From PLOWO2-12-38-17 sp963709355 (GTDB lineage Bacteria > Planctomycetota > Brocadiia > Brocadiales > Brocadiaceae), in the NCBI GenBank assembly GCA_963709355.1, contig CAVPVY010000005.1, forward strand, positions 930,001-994,000: a DNA stretch of 64,000 bases, read 5' to 3'. The notes beneath the pieces are model-generated. The model saw only the letters and a list, made by a program, of their open reading frames with translations, was not told where the DNA came from and did no database searches. Both the position numbers and the translations under genes were made by a program. The number at the start of each line of letters is the position of its first letter. The stretch's first letter is position 1. Shown here in pieces: positions 54,833-62,960 of the stretch.

Positions 54833-56938
54833 TTACCTCAAAAGTCTCAGTCCATTGACTATCACAATTAATCCACCAATCTCGTTAATCAGGAGTCCGG
54901 GTACGAGGTCAATCCATCCACAAACGGCTGCTGGTACCAGAAAGGCAATGATCAGGAGGGAGACGATGATATTTTGACGGATATTTCTTACTGCCCTTCG
55001 GCTCAAGGTAATGATATAAGGAATCTTTGTCAGATCATCCGACATGAGTACAATATCGCTGGTCTCGATGGCTATATCGGTGCCTGCGGCTCCCATGGCA
55101 ATCCCTGCATTTGCCTCAGCCATAGCGGGGGCATCATTGACACCGTCTCCTACCATAGCTATGCATTGATATTTTTCCTTCAGTTTCTTCACCGTTTCTA
55201 CCTTATCCTCCGGAAGCAATCTGGCATAATATTCATCAATATTCGTCTCTCTGGCAATTTCTGCGGCAGTTTCCTCATTATCGCCGGTGAGCATAATCAC
55301 TCTTTTAATTCCCGCACGTTTTAACCTCTGGATGACATTTTTTGCCTCAGCCCTGACCTTATCGGCTACAGCAATAATTCCCAGAATCCCCTTTTCGGAG
55401 CCTAATAACACGACCGTTTTACCTTGCTTCTCTAACTCAGAGATTTGAACTTGAATCTTATCTATGGGAATTGAGTACTCTGAAAAAAGTCGTTTATTTC
55501 CAATAAAGTATTCGCAAGCGCCTATTTTTACCTTTGCACCCATCCCGGTCAGGGACTCAAAACTGTCTACCGTTCGTAGATTTAATCCTCTTTCCTTTGC
55601 TTTACTTACAATGGTTTCTCCCAAAGGGTGCTCTGAATAATTCTCAATACTGGCAGCTAGTTGTAGTATTGTCTCATCGGTTTGATTATTCAGAGGTATG
55701 ATGTCGGTAACGGATGGTTTACCGATGGTTATAGTCCCCGTCTTATCAAAGGCGATGGCCTTCAGTTTTTCAGCTAGTTCTAAATAAATCCCACCCTTTA
55801 TCAGAACTCCGTGTCTGGCCGCATTCCCGATAGCCGCTACCACAGCAACCGGAACCGATAGGGCAATACCACAAGAACACGATACAACAAGCACCACCAA
55901 TCCCCTATAGAACCAATAAGAAAACTCACCCCACAGCAATGGAGGAACTACCGCCACAGCGAAGGCCAGGGCAAACATTGTTGGGGTATAATACTTCCCG
56001 AATCTTTCACCAAAACGCTGATAGCTGGATTTTCTTGCCTGCGCCTCTTCTACTGAATGAATAATCTTTGCAAGGGTAGTATCCTTCAATAATTTCGTTA
56101 CCATCACTTCCAGGACACCTCTTTGATTAAAGGTACCTGCAAAGACCTCATCCCCTTCCTTTTTTTCTACGGGAATCGATTCACCGGTAATGGGAGATTG
56201 GTCAACACTGGAGTGGCCTTTTAATACCTTTCCATCCAAGGGTATCTTTTCTCCCGGCCGTATGATAATAACATTGGAGATTTCTACTTCTTCCACGGGT
56301 AAAACCGTTTCCTTCCCATTTCTCCTGACAAGCGCTTCTTTCGGCGCTAATTCCATGAGCATCCTTATGGCACCTCTTGATTTGCTCACGGTATAGATTT
56401 CTAAGATGTCACCTAGCAAATAAATAAAAACCAACGTGGCTGCCTCTTCCCACAATCCAAGAGTCACAGCCCCAATAGCCCCTGTAACCATTAAGGTACG
56501 GATATTAAGGGTTAATGTCCTTAAGGCGCCAAATGCCATCTTTGCAGGATAATAACCACCAACAATAATAGCCACACTGTGAAGAATAATCGTTATGATC
56601 CCTTTCAATCCTACCTTTTCTAATACAAAGGCTGCTAAGGTAAAAAGACCGCACGCTGAAAGGGCTATAATCCTCTTCTCCTTCCACCAGGCAGTTTTCA
56701 GCCTTGCTTCCTTAACAACAAACGCCTTCATCCCCGTTTCGGCAATACTCTTGATGATTTGCTGGATAGAGATTAATGAAGGATCATAAACGACTTTTAC
56801 ACCCTGAGTCGCAAGGTAGATTTCGAAGTGTTTTATGCCAGCAAGGGACTTCAACTTCTTCTCGATAATCGTCACCTCATCCTGGCAATCCATTCCCTCG
56901 ATAATCAGTTTATAGGTTTCAACCCGATCTTCTGTCAT
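54833..56938 (-). CDS. P1B-type heavy-metal-transporting ATPase
   Basis: 701 aa. N-terminal HMA domain with GMDCQDEV, which has only one of the two usual cysteines. The catalytic core is complete: TGES, DKTGTITIGKP, SEHPLG and MVGDGVNDAPAMAEANAG. The intramembrane metal motif reads VVSCSCGIALSVPVA, i.e. CSC in place of the usual CPC. The last helix ends INEIGGLIVIVNGLRLLR where Zn/Cd pumps have an Asp, so Glu or Asn replaces it. It exports a soft metal ion from the cytoplasm; the specificity is uncertain because both selectivity motifs are altered. It overlaps the next gene by four bases. Confidence 0.88.
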   Translation of the reverse strand: MTEDRVETYKLIIEGMDCQDEVTIIEKKLKSLAGIKHFEIYLATQGVKVVYDPSLISIQQIIKSIAETGMKAFVVKEARLKTAWWKEKRIIALSACGLFTLAAFVLEKVGLKGIITIILHSVAIIVGGYYPAKMAFGALRTLTLNIRTLMVTGAIGAVTLGLWEEAATLVFIYLLGDILEIYTVSKSRGAIRMLMELAPKEALVRRNGKETVLPVEEVEISNVIIIRPGEKIPLDGKVLKGHSSVDQSPITGESIPVEKKEGDEVFAGTFNQRGVLEVMVTKLLKDTTLAKIIHSVEEAQARKSSYQRFGERFGKYYTPTMFALAFAVAVVPPLLWGEFSYWFYRGLVVLVVSCSCGIALSVPVAVVAAIGNAARHGVLIKGGIYLELAEKLKAIAFDKTGTITIGKPSVTDIIPLNNQTDETILQLAASIENYSEHPLGETIVSKAKERGLNLRTVDSFESLTGMGAKVKIGACEYFIGNKRLFSEYSIPIDKIQVQISELEKQGKTVVLLGSEKGILGIIAVADKVRAEAKNVIQRLKRAGIKRVIMLTGDNEETAAEIARETNIDEYYARLLPEDKVETVKKLKEKYQCIAMVGDGVNDAPAMAEANAGIAMGAAGTDIAIETSDIVLMSDDLTKIPYIITLSRRAVRNIRQNIIVSLLIIAFLVPAAVCGWIDLVPGLLINEIGGLIVIVNGLRLLR

Positions 56939-57543
56939 TGTTCTGTACTCCAGATGGGATAGTCACGTTTGAGTATTTTGGCGATAGCCAGCCATTTTCT
57001 TAACTCTTTCGCAATGTTCTCAGAGGTAATAGGTGCCATTCTTATTGGTCGGATTTTGGATGGTGTTGTAAGTACATCTTCCGATTCTTTGGCGAGTTCG
57101 AAAGAAGATGTCAGGTCTTTTCCGATAAACTGTTCGATAAAATCCTTGTTAATCACAGGTTCTCCAGTGCAATCTTTGGGATTTTTAACAATATGAATCT
57201 CTTGAATCATAATAGTGCGACCAACATCGACGACAAGTTCAAAGAGGCCGTGTTCTCCTTCGCCTTTAACCGGAAATGCCTTAGCCACCTCACTACGTCC
57301 ACGTCTGGCAGTCATAGAATAATAGACAACTATTTTTTCATCTTTACTAATTTCGATCCCATACTGGGTTAGTTCGTTGATTTGCTGATCTGTTAAACTA
57401 ACATGTTGCTTTTCAACCCATCCGAAAAGATGGCCTTTTTTCATTTCATGAAGAGCCATTTCTTGACCATGTTCAGTATGTGGGGTTTCTGCACAACCAC
57501 ACGGTAATAAAATAAGCAGCATACCCACAAACCGCTTTTTCAC
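56935..57543 (-). CDS. Lipoprotein of the metal-resistance operon, unknown function
   Basis: 202 aa from the GTG at 57543; a longer start at 57564 is possible. KKRFVGMLLILLPCGCAETP is a lipoprotein-type signal peptide ending in a Cys. The remainder (HLFGWVEKQHVSLTDQQINE, VVDVGRTIMIQEIHIVKNPK) has no domain I recognise. It overlaps the ATPase start codon region (ATGA), so it is co-translated with it. Probably a periplasmic, membrane-tethered metal-resistance accessory. Confidence 0.7.
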   Translation of the reverse strand: MKKRFVGMLLILLPCGCAETPHTEHGQEMALHEMKKGHLFGWVEKQHVSLTDQQINELTQYGIEISKDEKIVVYYSMTARRGRSEVAKAFPVKGEGEHGLFELVVDVGRTIMIQEIHIVKNPKDCTGEPVINKDFIEQFIGKDLTSSFELAKESEDVLTTPSKIRPIRMAPITSENIAKELRKWLAIAKILKRDYPIWSTEQ

Positions 57544-57583
57544 AATGTACCCACCTTCTTTCAATGCAATGGCCCCAGTCGCT

Positions 57584-57695
57584 GGTTCAATCGTCCTCGA
57601 TTGAACCGAAACATTTGGTATATTTTCATTTTATAGCAGGTATTCATATCTACAGCGCAGTTCAAAATGTATGGTTCAATCTGCAAGATTGAACC
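57584..57695. repeat. Double-palindrome repeat, copy 2
   Basis: 112 bases; GGTTCAATCGTCCTCGATTG then AACC at the left (perfect 10-bp arms), and GGTTCAATCTGCAAGATTGA then ACC at the right (perfect 10-bp arms). It shares GAAACATTTGGTATA with copy 1 at 34924-35043. Confidence 0.75.
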
Positions 57696-57717
57696 AGCCA
57701 AGCGTCTCAGTCCAAAA

Positions 57718-58056
57718 TTATCCCCTTGGCCAGTACATGATAATAACCACACCAACAAGGGCAATAAAACCACCTATCAGGTCGAATTTGTCCGGAGATA
57801 TCTTGTCAACCTGCCATCCCCATAGAATGGAGAGAACTATAAATACACCACCATAGGCGGCGTATACCCGGCCAAAATGTGCAGGCTGGAAGGTTGGAAT
57901 AACTCCATAGATAATCAGCACGATTGCGCCGGATAAACCAAGCCAAATACTCTTTCCTTCCCTTATCCAAAGCCATACCAGGTATCCGCCTCCTATTTCG
58001 CATAGCCCGGCAAGGATAAAGAAGAAAATTGACCTGGTAATCTCAATCTTTTCCAT
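57718..58056 (-). CDS. YnfA family membrane protein (UPF0060)
   Basis: 112 aa with four membrane helices. FFILAGLCEIGGGYLVWLWI and HFGRVYAAYGGVFIVLSILW are the family's signature segments. YnfA-like proteins belong to the small multidrug-resistance fold and are often linked to metal or drug resistance. It lies between the CusA-type pump and the lipoprotein on the same strand. Confidence 0.9.
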   Translation of the reverse strand: MEKIEITRSIFFFILAGLCEIGGGYLVWLWIREGKSIWLGLSGAIVLIIYGVIPTFQPAHFGRVYAAYGGVFIVLSILWGWQVDKISPDKFDLIGGFIALVGVVIIMYWPRG

Positions 58057-58170
58057 TTTTTACCTCATTCATGTTTCTGTAATAATTTAATGTTTCCAAG
58101 GAATTTCAAACGTTTTTTAGCGTTTACTATAAATTGTTACCATATTTTATGCTCCTCAACAGTTTTTATT

Positions 58171-58206
58171 TTATTCATCTCCGCGCTCTCTGCGACCTCT
58201 GCGGTA
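58171..58206. repeat. Half of the interspersed 'ctctgcg..ctctgcgg' palindrome
   Basis: TCCGCGCTCTCTGCGACCTC followed by TGCGG, only one arm present, just downstream of the CusA-type gene's neighbour. Confidence 0.45.
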
Positions 58207-58216
58207 AATATTACCT

Positions 58217-61200
58217 TTATGCGGCATCAATCCTTTTGGGTAACCATTGGTAGAGTGTAGGAATTACAAAGAGCGAAATAAAATTTGAGAAGATAAGACC
58301 TCCTATGATTACCGTTGCCAGAGGTTTCTGTACCTCAGCGCCCATTTCTTTTGAGACAGCCATGGGCAAAAATCCGATAATATCCGTGAATGCTGCCATT
58401 AAAATAGGCCGAAGCCGTATCGTAGCACCTTCTATGATAGCATCACGCATCTTCATGCCTTCTTGCCGCAAGTCATTAATAAAAGATACCATGATGGTGT
58501 CGGCGAGAATTCCCAGGCCAAAGAGGACGATAAATCCTACTCCTGCCGAGACACTCAAGGGCATTCCCCGTAAAAACAACGCCATAATACCGCCTGTTGC
58601 CATGAGAGGGATATCGATAAAGATCAGCAGGGTGTTTTTTATCGACCGGAAGGCCAAATAGAGCAGGGTGAAAATTATGCCCAGAGTTACGGGAACAACG
58701 ATGCATAAACGATTCCTTGCCTGTTGCATATTTTCAAATTGGCCACCCCAGTTCAGATAATATCCGGCGGGAAGTTCGACGTTTTCCTGTATCTTCTTTT
58801 GCGCCTCTGTTACAAAGCTGCCGATATCCCTGCCCCGCACATTACATTCCACCACGATACGCCGGTGTCCGTTTTGACGGCTTATCTGAGCAGGCCCTTC
58901 CGCTACTGAAATATCGGCTAACTGGCTAAGTGGCACACGCACACCACTCGGGGTGCTTACCAGGATATTTTTTATCTTCTCAACATTATCCCGTGTTTCC
59001 TCCGTATAGCGCACGAAAAGATCGAATCTCATCATACCTTCCAGTACCTGAGTGGCTGCTCTACCGCCAATGGCCGTTTCAATAACATCCTGTACATCCG
59101 ACACGTTGATCCCGTACCGGGCAATAGCATTACGGTCAATTTTTGCCTGTATTATCGGTAAACCATCTACCTGCTCTGTTTTCACATCTTTCGCTCCCGC
59201 GATGGATGTAATAATCGTATTAATCTCCGCTGCCTTCGGTATTAATACTTCGTAGTTGTCACCATAGAGCCAGATAGCAATATCCGATCGAACTCCGGCG
59301 ACCATTTCGCTTACCCTGAGTTCTATGGGCTGTGAAAAGCTATATCTCATACCGGGAATCTTTTCCAGGTCTTTTTTCATTTGCACAACAAGTGCTTCTT
59401 TCGTAAGGTCTGGCCGCCATGTCTTTTTCGACTTGAACATCACAAATACATCGCTGATCTGCTGCCCCATGGGGTCCGTTGCGATTTCAGGTCTTCCGGT
59501 CTTGGACACTACGGTTTCCACCTCAGGGTATTTCAGCAGGGTTTTTTCCATCAACCTGCAACTTTCTACTGATTCCGTCAGGGCAATACTGGGAAGACGC
59601 ACCACATTAATTGCAAGGGAACCCTCATCCAGTTCAGGCATGAATTCCCCTCCTAAAAAGGGAACGAAAGCAAGGCTGAAGAGAAGGCATGCAGTTGCCG
59701 AGATGATTGTTGTCCTGGGGTGTGACAGAGTTTTTTCCAGGGCAAACCGATAATAATATTTTAAAAATCGTATTATACGATTATCAAAATCATCTTCACG
59801 TGTATGGGGTTTTATGCCTTTGAAAAAAGTAAATGAACAGAGTGATGGCATAATAACGATTGCAACAAAGAGAGAACTGAACATGGCGATGCTGACGGTA
59901 TAAGCCATGGGTTTGAACATCTTGCCTTCGATGCCCTGCAAGGTCATGAGGGGAAGATAGATAATGACGATAATTCCCACGGCAAATAAGATAGGCCTGC
60001 TCACTTCATGGGCGGCCTGAAGTATCGTTTGAGAGTGGTCGTTGTTTCCTCTTTTCTGTGAAATTCGGCGCATGATATTTTCTACCATAACAATGGAACC
60101 ATTTACCACCATTCCAAAATCCAATGCACCGAGGCTCATTATCGTAACAGGAATGCGGGCGTAATACATCCCGCAAAAGGTCATAAATGCCGTTAGTGGA
60201 ATGGAAAACGCTACGAGAAGGGCCCCGCGTATATTCCCCACCAGGAAAACAAGTATCAGAATCACCAGAAAAATGCCTATACTGAGATTGGTAAAGATGG
60301 TATGAACTACTTCATTGACGAGATGTGCCCTGTCATAAAACGGGATAATATCAACCCCTTCTGGCAGGCTTTGTCTGATCTCTTTTACCTTCTGTTTTAC
60401 CCTTTCTACAACAGTCCTACTATTCTCACCCTTAAGCATCATGGCAATACCCGTAACTATTTCCCCTTTGCCATCCTTGGTAACGGCACCATAGCGAACC
60501 TCGGAACCCAACTTTACCTCTGCCAAATTTTTAACATAAATAGGAGTCCCTTCCTTTGTGGCATGAACCACAATATTCTCAATGTCCTGTATGGTATTGA
60601 TCAGGCCAATTCCCCGTACCAGATATTGTTCCGAGGCATGTTCTATGTATTGCCCGCCTGCATTTCTATTATTGGCGGCAAGGGCTTGAAAGACCTGCTG
60701 AAGGGTGATGTCATAGGTTATCAGTTTGTCTGGGCGAATCAGTACCTGGTATTGCTTTACAAAACCACCAAAGCTGTTTACCTCATTAACACCCGGCACA
60801 CTCAGCAGCCGAGGCCTGATCATCCAGTCCTGTATCGTTCGCAGATCCATAAGGGTTTTCCCTTCACCGGAAACTTTATACTGGTATATTTCTCCCAGGC
60901 CCGTGCTGATGGGTCCCATTTCAGGTTGGGCATTTAAAATCTGAGGAAGTTGTTCCTTTGTCGTTTGCAACCGTTCAAGTATCAATTGACGGGCAAAGTA
61001 AATATTTACACCCTCATCAAAAAAGACCAGGACTTGAGAGAGCCCTGTCTTTGAAAGGGATCGTATTTCTTTCACCCTGGGCAGACTACTCATGGAAAAC
61101 TCAATGGGAAACGATATGAGTTTCTCCATTTCAATGGGGCCGAGTCCGGGCACCTCGGTGTTGATCTGTACCTGATTTGGTGATACATCGGGGACGGCAT

Positions 61201-61309
61201 CGATGGGAAGGCGTTGCAGATAAAATATGCCAAGTACTATAATGGCGCCGATGGTCAGCATGACCAGAAAACGGAGTTGTAAAGAGTATTCGATGAGTTT
61301 GTTTATCAT
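58217..61309 (-). CDS. cusA: CusA/CzcA-type RND heavy-metal efflux pump
   Basis: 1030 aa from the ATG at 61309, which has GGGGGAC upstream; the longer frame to 61327 overlaps the adaptor's end. Two repeats of a membrane helix plus a large periplasmic loop, 12 helices in all: LPIDAVPDVSPNQVQINTEV in the first loop, the proton-relay helix LGALDFGMVVNGSIVMVEN (NGS where many CzcA have DGS/DGA), and GFLPMAVSKEMGAEVQKPLA. It exports monovalent or divalent metal cations. The gene is intact, unlike its paralogue at 49966. Its start is coupled to the adaptor's stop (three bases apart). Confidence 0.95.
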   Translation of the reverse strand: MINKLIEYSLQLRFLVMLTIGAIIVLGIFYLQRLPIDAVPDVSPNQVQINTEVPGLGPIEMEKLISFPIEFSMSSLPRVKEIRSLSKTGLSQVLVFFDEGVNIYFARQLILERLQTTKEQLPQILNAQPEMGPISTGLGEIYQYKVSGEGKTLMDLRTIQDWMIRPRLLSVPGVNEVNSFGGFVKQYQVLIRPDKLITYDITLQQVFQALAANNRNAGGQYIEHASEQYLVRGIGLINTIQDIENIVVHATKEGTPIYVKNLAEVKLGSEVRYGAVTKDGKGEIVTGIAMMLKGENSRTVVERVKQKVKEIRQSLPEGVDIIPFYDRAHLVNEVVHTIFTNLSIGIFLVILILVFLVGNIRGALLVAFSIPLTAFMTFCGMYYARIPVTIMSLGALDFGMVVNGSIVMVENIMRRISQKRGNNDHSQTILQAAHEVSRPILFAVGIIVIIYLPLMTLQGIEGKMFKPMAYTVSIAMFSSLFVAIVIMPSLCSFTFFKGIKPHTREDDFDNRIIRFLKYYYRFALEKTLSHPRTTIISATACLLFSLAFVPFLGGEFMPELDEGSLAINVVRLPSIALTESVESCRLMEKTLLKYPEVETVVSKTGRPEIATDPMGQQISDVFVMFKSKKTWRPDLTKEALVVQMKKDLEKIPGMRYSFSQPIELRVSEMVAGVRSDIAIWLYGDNYEVLIPKAAEINTIITSIAGAKDVKTEQVDGLPIIQAKIDRNAIARYGINVSDVQDVIETAIGGRAATQVLEGMMRFDLFVRYTEETRDNVEKIKNILVSTPSGVRVPLSQLADISVAEGPAQISRQNGHRRIVVECNVRGRDIGSFVTEAQKKIQENVELPAGYYLNWGGQFENMQQARNRLCIVVPVTLGIIFTLLYLAFRSIKNTLLIFIDIPLMATGGIMALFLRGMPLSVSAGVGFIVLFGLGILADTIMVSFINDLRQEGMKMRDAIIEGATIRLRPILMAAFTDIIGFLPMAVSKEMGAEVQKPLATVIIGGLIFSNFISLFVIPTLYQWLPKRIDAA

Positions 61310-61311
61310 AA

Positions 61312-62784
61312 TTAATGTCCCCCGCACCCTTCGCCAAACTTTTCCTTCATGATCTCTGACTTGAGTAGAAAGCCACCCTTGACAACCACACGGTCCTTCT
61401 TATTCAAGCCACTGATAACCTTTACATGGCCATCCACCCGTGCACCAATGACTACCTCTCGCCTTAAGAAGTACCCCTCCTTAAGTGGCACAAAGACAAA
61501 GTGTTTTTGTCCGTCTGTCTGGACGGTTTCCACTGGTACCACAGGTGAAATCTTGCCTGCTTCTGATGAAAGCTGGAGCAATACCTTAGCAAACATACCC
61601 GGTTTCAATTTTTCATGACGATTGTCGACCTCTGCCCGGACCTTCGCGGTGCGGGTCTTTTCATCAACGGTAACTCCAACATACGTAACAAGCCCCTCAA
61701 ATTGCTCTTCCGGATAGGAGGCAACTGATATCATTACCTTATTTCCTCTAGAAACTATTGGGATATCTTTTTCGTAAATATCAAACCATACCCACAGATT
61801 TGTGAGGTCAGAAATGGTGACAATAGGAGTAAAGGCATCCTTCAGTTCACCAATGGCTACATTTTTTTCAACCACCGTACCATCAAAGGGGGATGAAAGG
61901 ATAAATAGGGAGGACACTTGGTCTTCCGCTATATCCTGGAGGTCACCCTCCTGCTGACCCATGAGTATTAACTTCTCTTTTAGCGCTTTTAACTCTATCT
62001 GTGCCTGTTCGTAAGCGTTCTCAGCTTCCAGAAAATGTTTTGTTGAAGAGATCTTTTGTTTATAGAGAGTCTTTTCCCTCGAATAGTTTTTTTTGGCCAT
62101 TCTCAACATTGCCATTGTTTTCCTATAATTGGCCCTGACCTCCCCCAGTTCTATACTATCCAATACGGCCAGCTTCTGTCCTTTCTTCACATGATCTCCC
62201 CAGTCTACAAATAACTCCTTAACGACCCCGGATACCCTTGGGGAAACGATAACAAAACGATCCCGGTTTGCTCCCACCTCACCTGTTGCCTTATGAGTTA
62301 CATCCATGTCAAACAACTCGACATTTTTTATGGTAATAATCTCGCCTATTATCGACTTATCGACCTTGACGGCCCCAACCTCATGGCGGCATCCGTCACA
62401 TTCGATAATAGGGACATTGTGTTCACATTGTTTTTTTAAGAGGTCTTCAAAACTATCGTTTTTAATAGTCGGATTACACAAAGAACATTCGCTTTCCGGA
62501 ACACCATGTTCTTGGCACATTTCACCTGAAAGTGCCTTTGATTCGCCCTTTTGAATCTCTTGCCCACTGTCATTCTGAGCGGAGCGAAGAATCTCATCTT
62601 TAGAGGTTGCTTCGTTGCCAGCACCCTTCGTAGTGACATTTTCATCGCCCTTGGCGCATTGTGAATCCTGACAACCCTCGTGTTTTTGGTTTGCAAAAAC
62701 ATTTCCTACCGGAAGGTTTCCAATGCATAAAAGAATAATCATGAAATTTGTCCACCATGTGTTAAATAATCGTAAACATGCCAT
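61312..62784 (-). CDS. cusB: CusB/CzcB-type RND periplasmic adaptor
   Basis: 490 aa from the ATG at 62784 (AAGGG upstream). The upstream 59 codons of the longest frame run through an interspersed repeat (RKDAKNTKE) and are not taken. Signal/anchor: WWTNFMIILLCIGNLPVGNV. Two Cys/His pairs (CQEHGVPESECSLC and CEHNVPIIECDGCRHEVGAV) suggest a metal-binding N-terminal domain. Hairpin, lipoyl and barrel parts follow (VSPRVSGVVKELFVDWGDHV, SSPFDGTVVEKNVAIGEL). Residues ~70-80 (EILRSAQNDS) come from an interspersed repeat embedded in the coding sequence. Confidence 0.9.
   Translation of the reverse strand: MACLRLFNTWWTNFMIILLCIGNLPVGNVFANQKHEGCQDSQCAKGDENVTTKGAGNEATSKDEILRSAQNDSGQEIQKGESKALSGEMCQEHGVPESECSLCNPTIKNDSFEDLLKKQCEHNVPIIECDGCRHEVGAVKVDKSIIGEIITIKNVELFDMDVTHKATGEVGANRDRFVIVSPRVSGVVKELFVDWGDHVKKGQKLAVLDSIELGEVRANYRKTMAMLRMAKKNYSREKTLYKQKISSTKHFLEAENAYEQAQIELKALKEKLILMGQQEGDLQDIAEDQVSSLFILSSPFDGTVVEKNVAIGELKDAFTPIVTISDLTNLWVWFDIYEKDIPIVSRGNKVMISVASYPEEQFEGLVTYVGVTVDEKTRTAKVRAEVDNRHEKLKPGMFAKVLLQLSSEAGKISPVVPVETVQTDGQKHFVFVPLKEGYFLRREVVIGARVDGHVKVISGLNKKDRVVVKGGFLLKSEIMKEKFGEGCGGH
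62569..62595. repeat. Interspersed repeat inside the adaptor coding sequence
   Basis: GTCATTCTGAGCGGAGCGAA then GAATCTC, the well-known 'GTCATTCTGAGC...' dispersed sequence, read in frame on the minus strand as EILRSAQND. Confidence 0.6.
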
Positions 62785-62899
62785 ACGTTTTTTTCCCTTC
62801 TCGAAACAGAGTTTCTCTACTATTGCATTCCCGCACGATCCCCATTTCCATGAGGACATAGTTTGGGAACGAGTTGAAAGTTTATTTTCTTCTTTCAGA

Positions 62900-62940
62900 T
62901 ATTCTTTTGTGTTCTTTGCGTCTTTGCGGTGAACCATTAC
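62900..62940. repeat. Half of the interspersed palindrome before the adaptor
   Basis: TTTTGTGTTCTTTGCGTCTT followed by TGCGGTGAAC. On the minus strand it encodes HRKDAKNTKE in the extended adaptor frame. Confidence 0.5.
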
Positions 62941-62960
62941 GATAAATCTTTTTGCCGCCA

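Noticed and set aside
60302..60937. 211-codon plus-strand frame inside the CusA-type gene
   Set aside because: Antisense shadow of a clear RND pump; no family match or translation signals.
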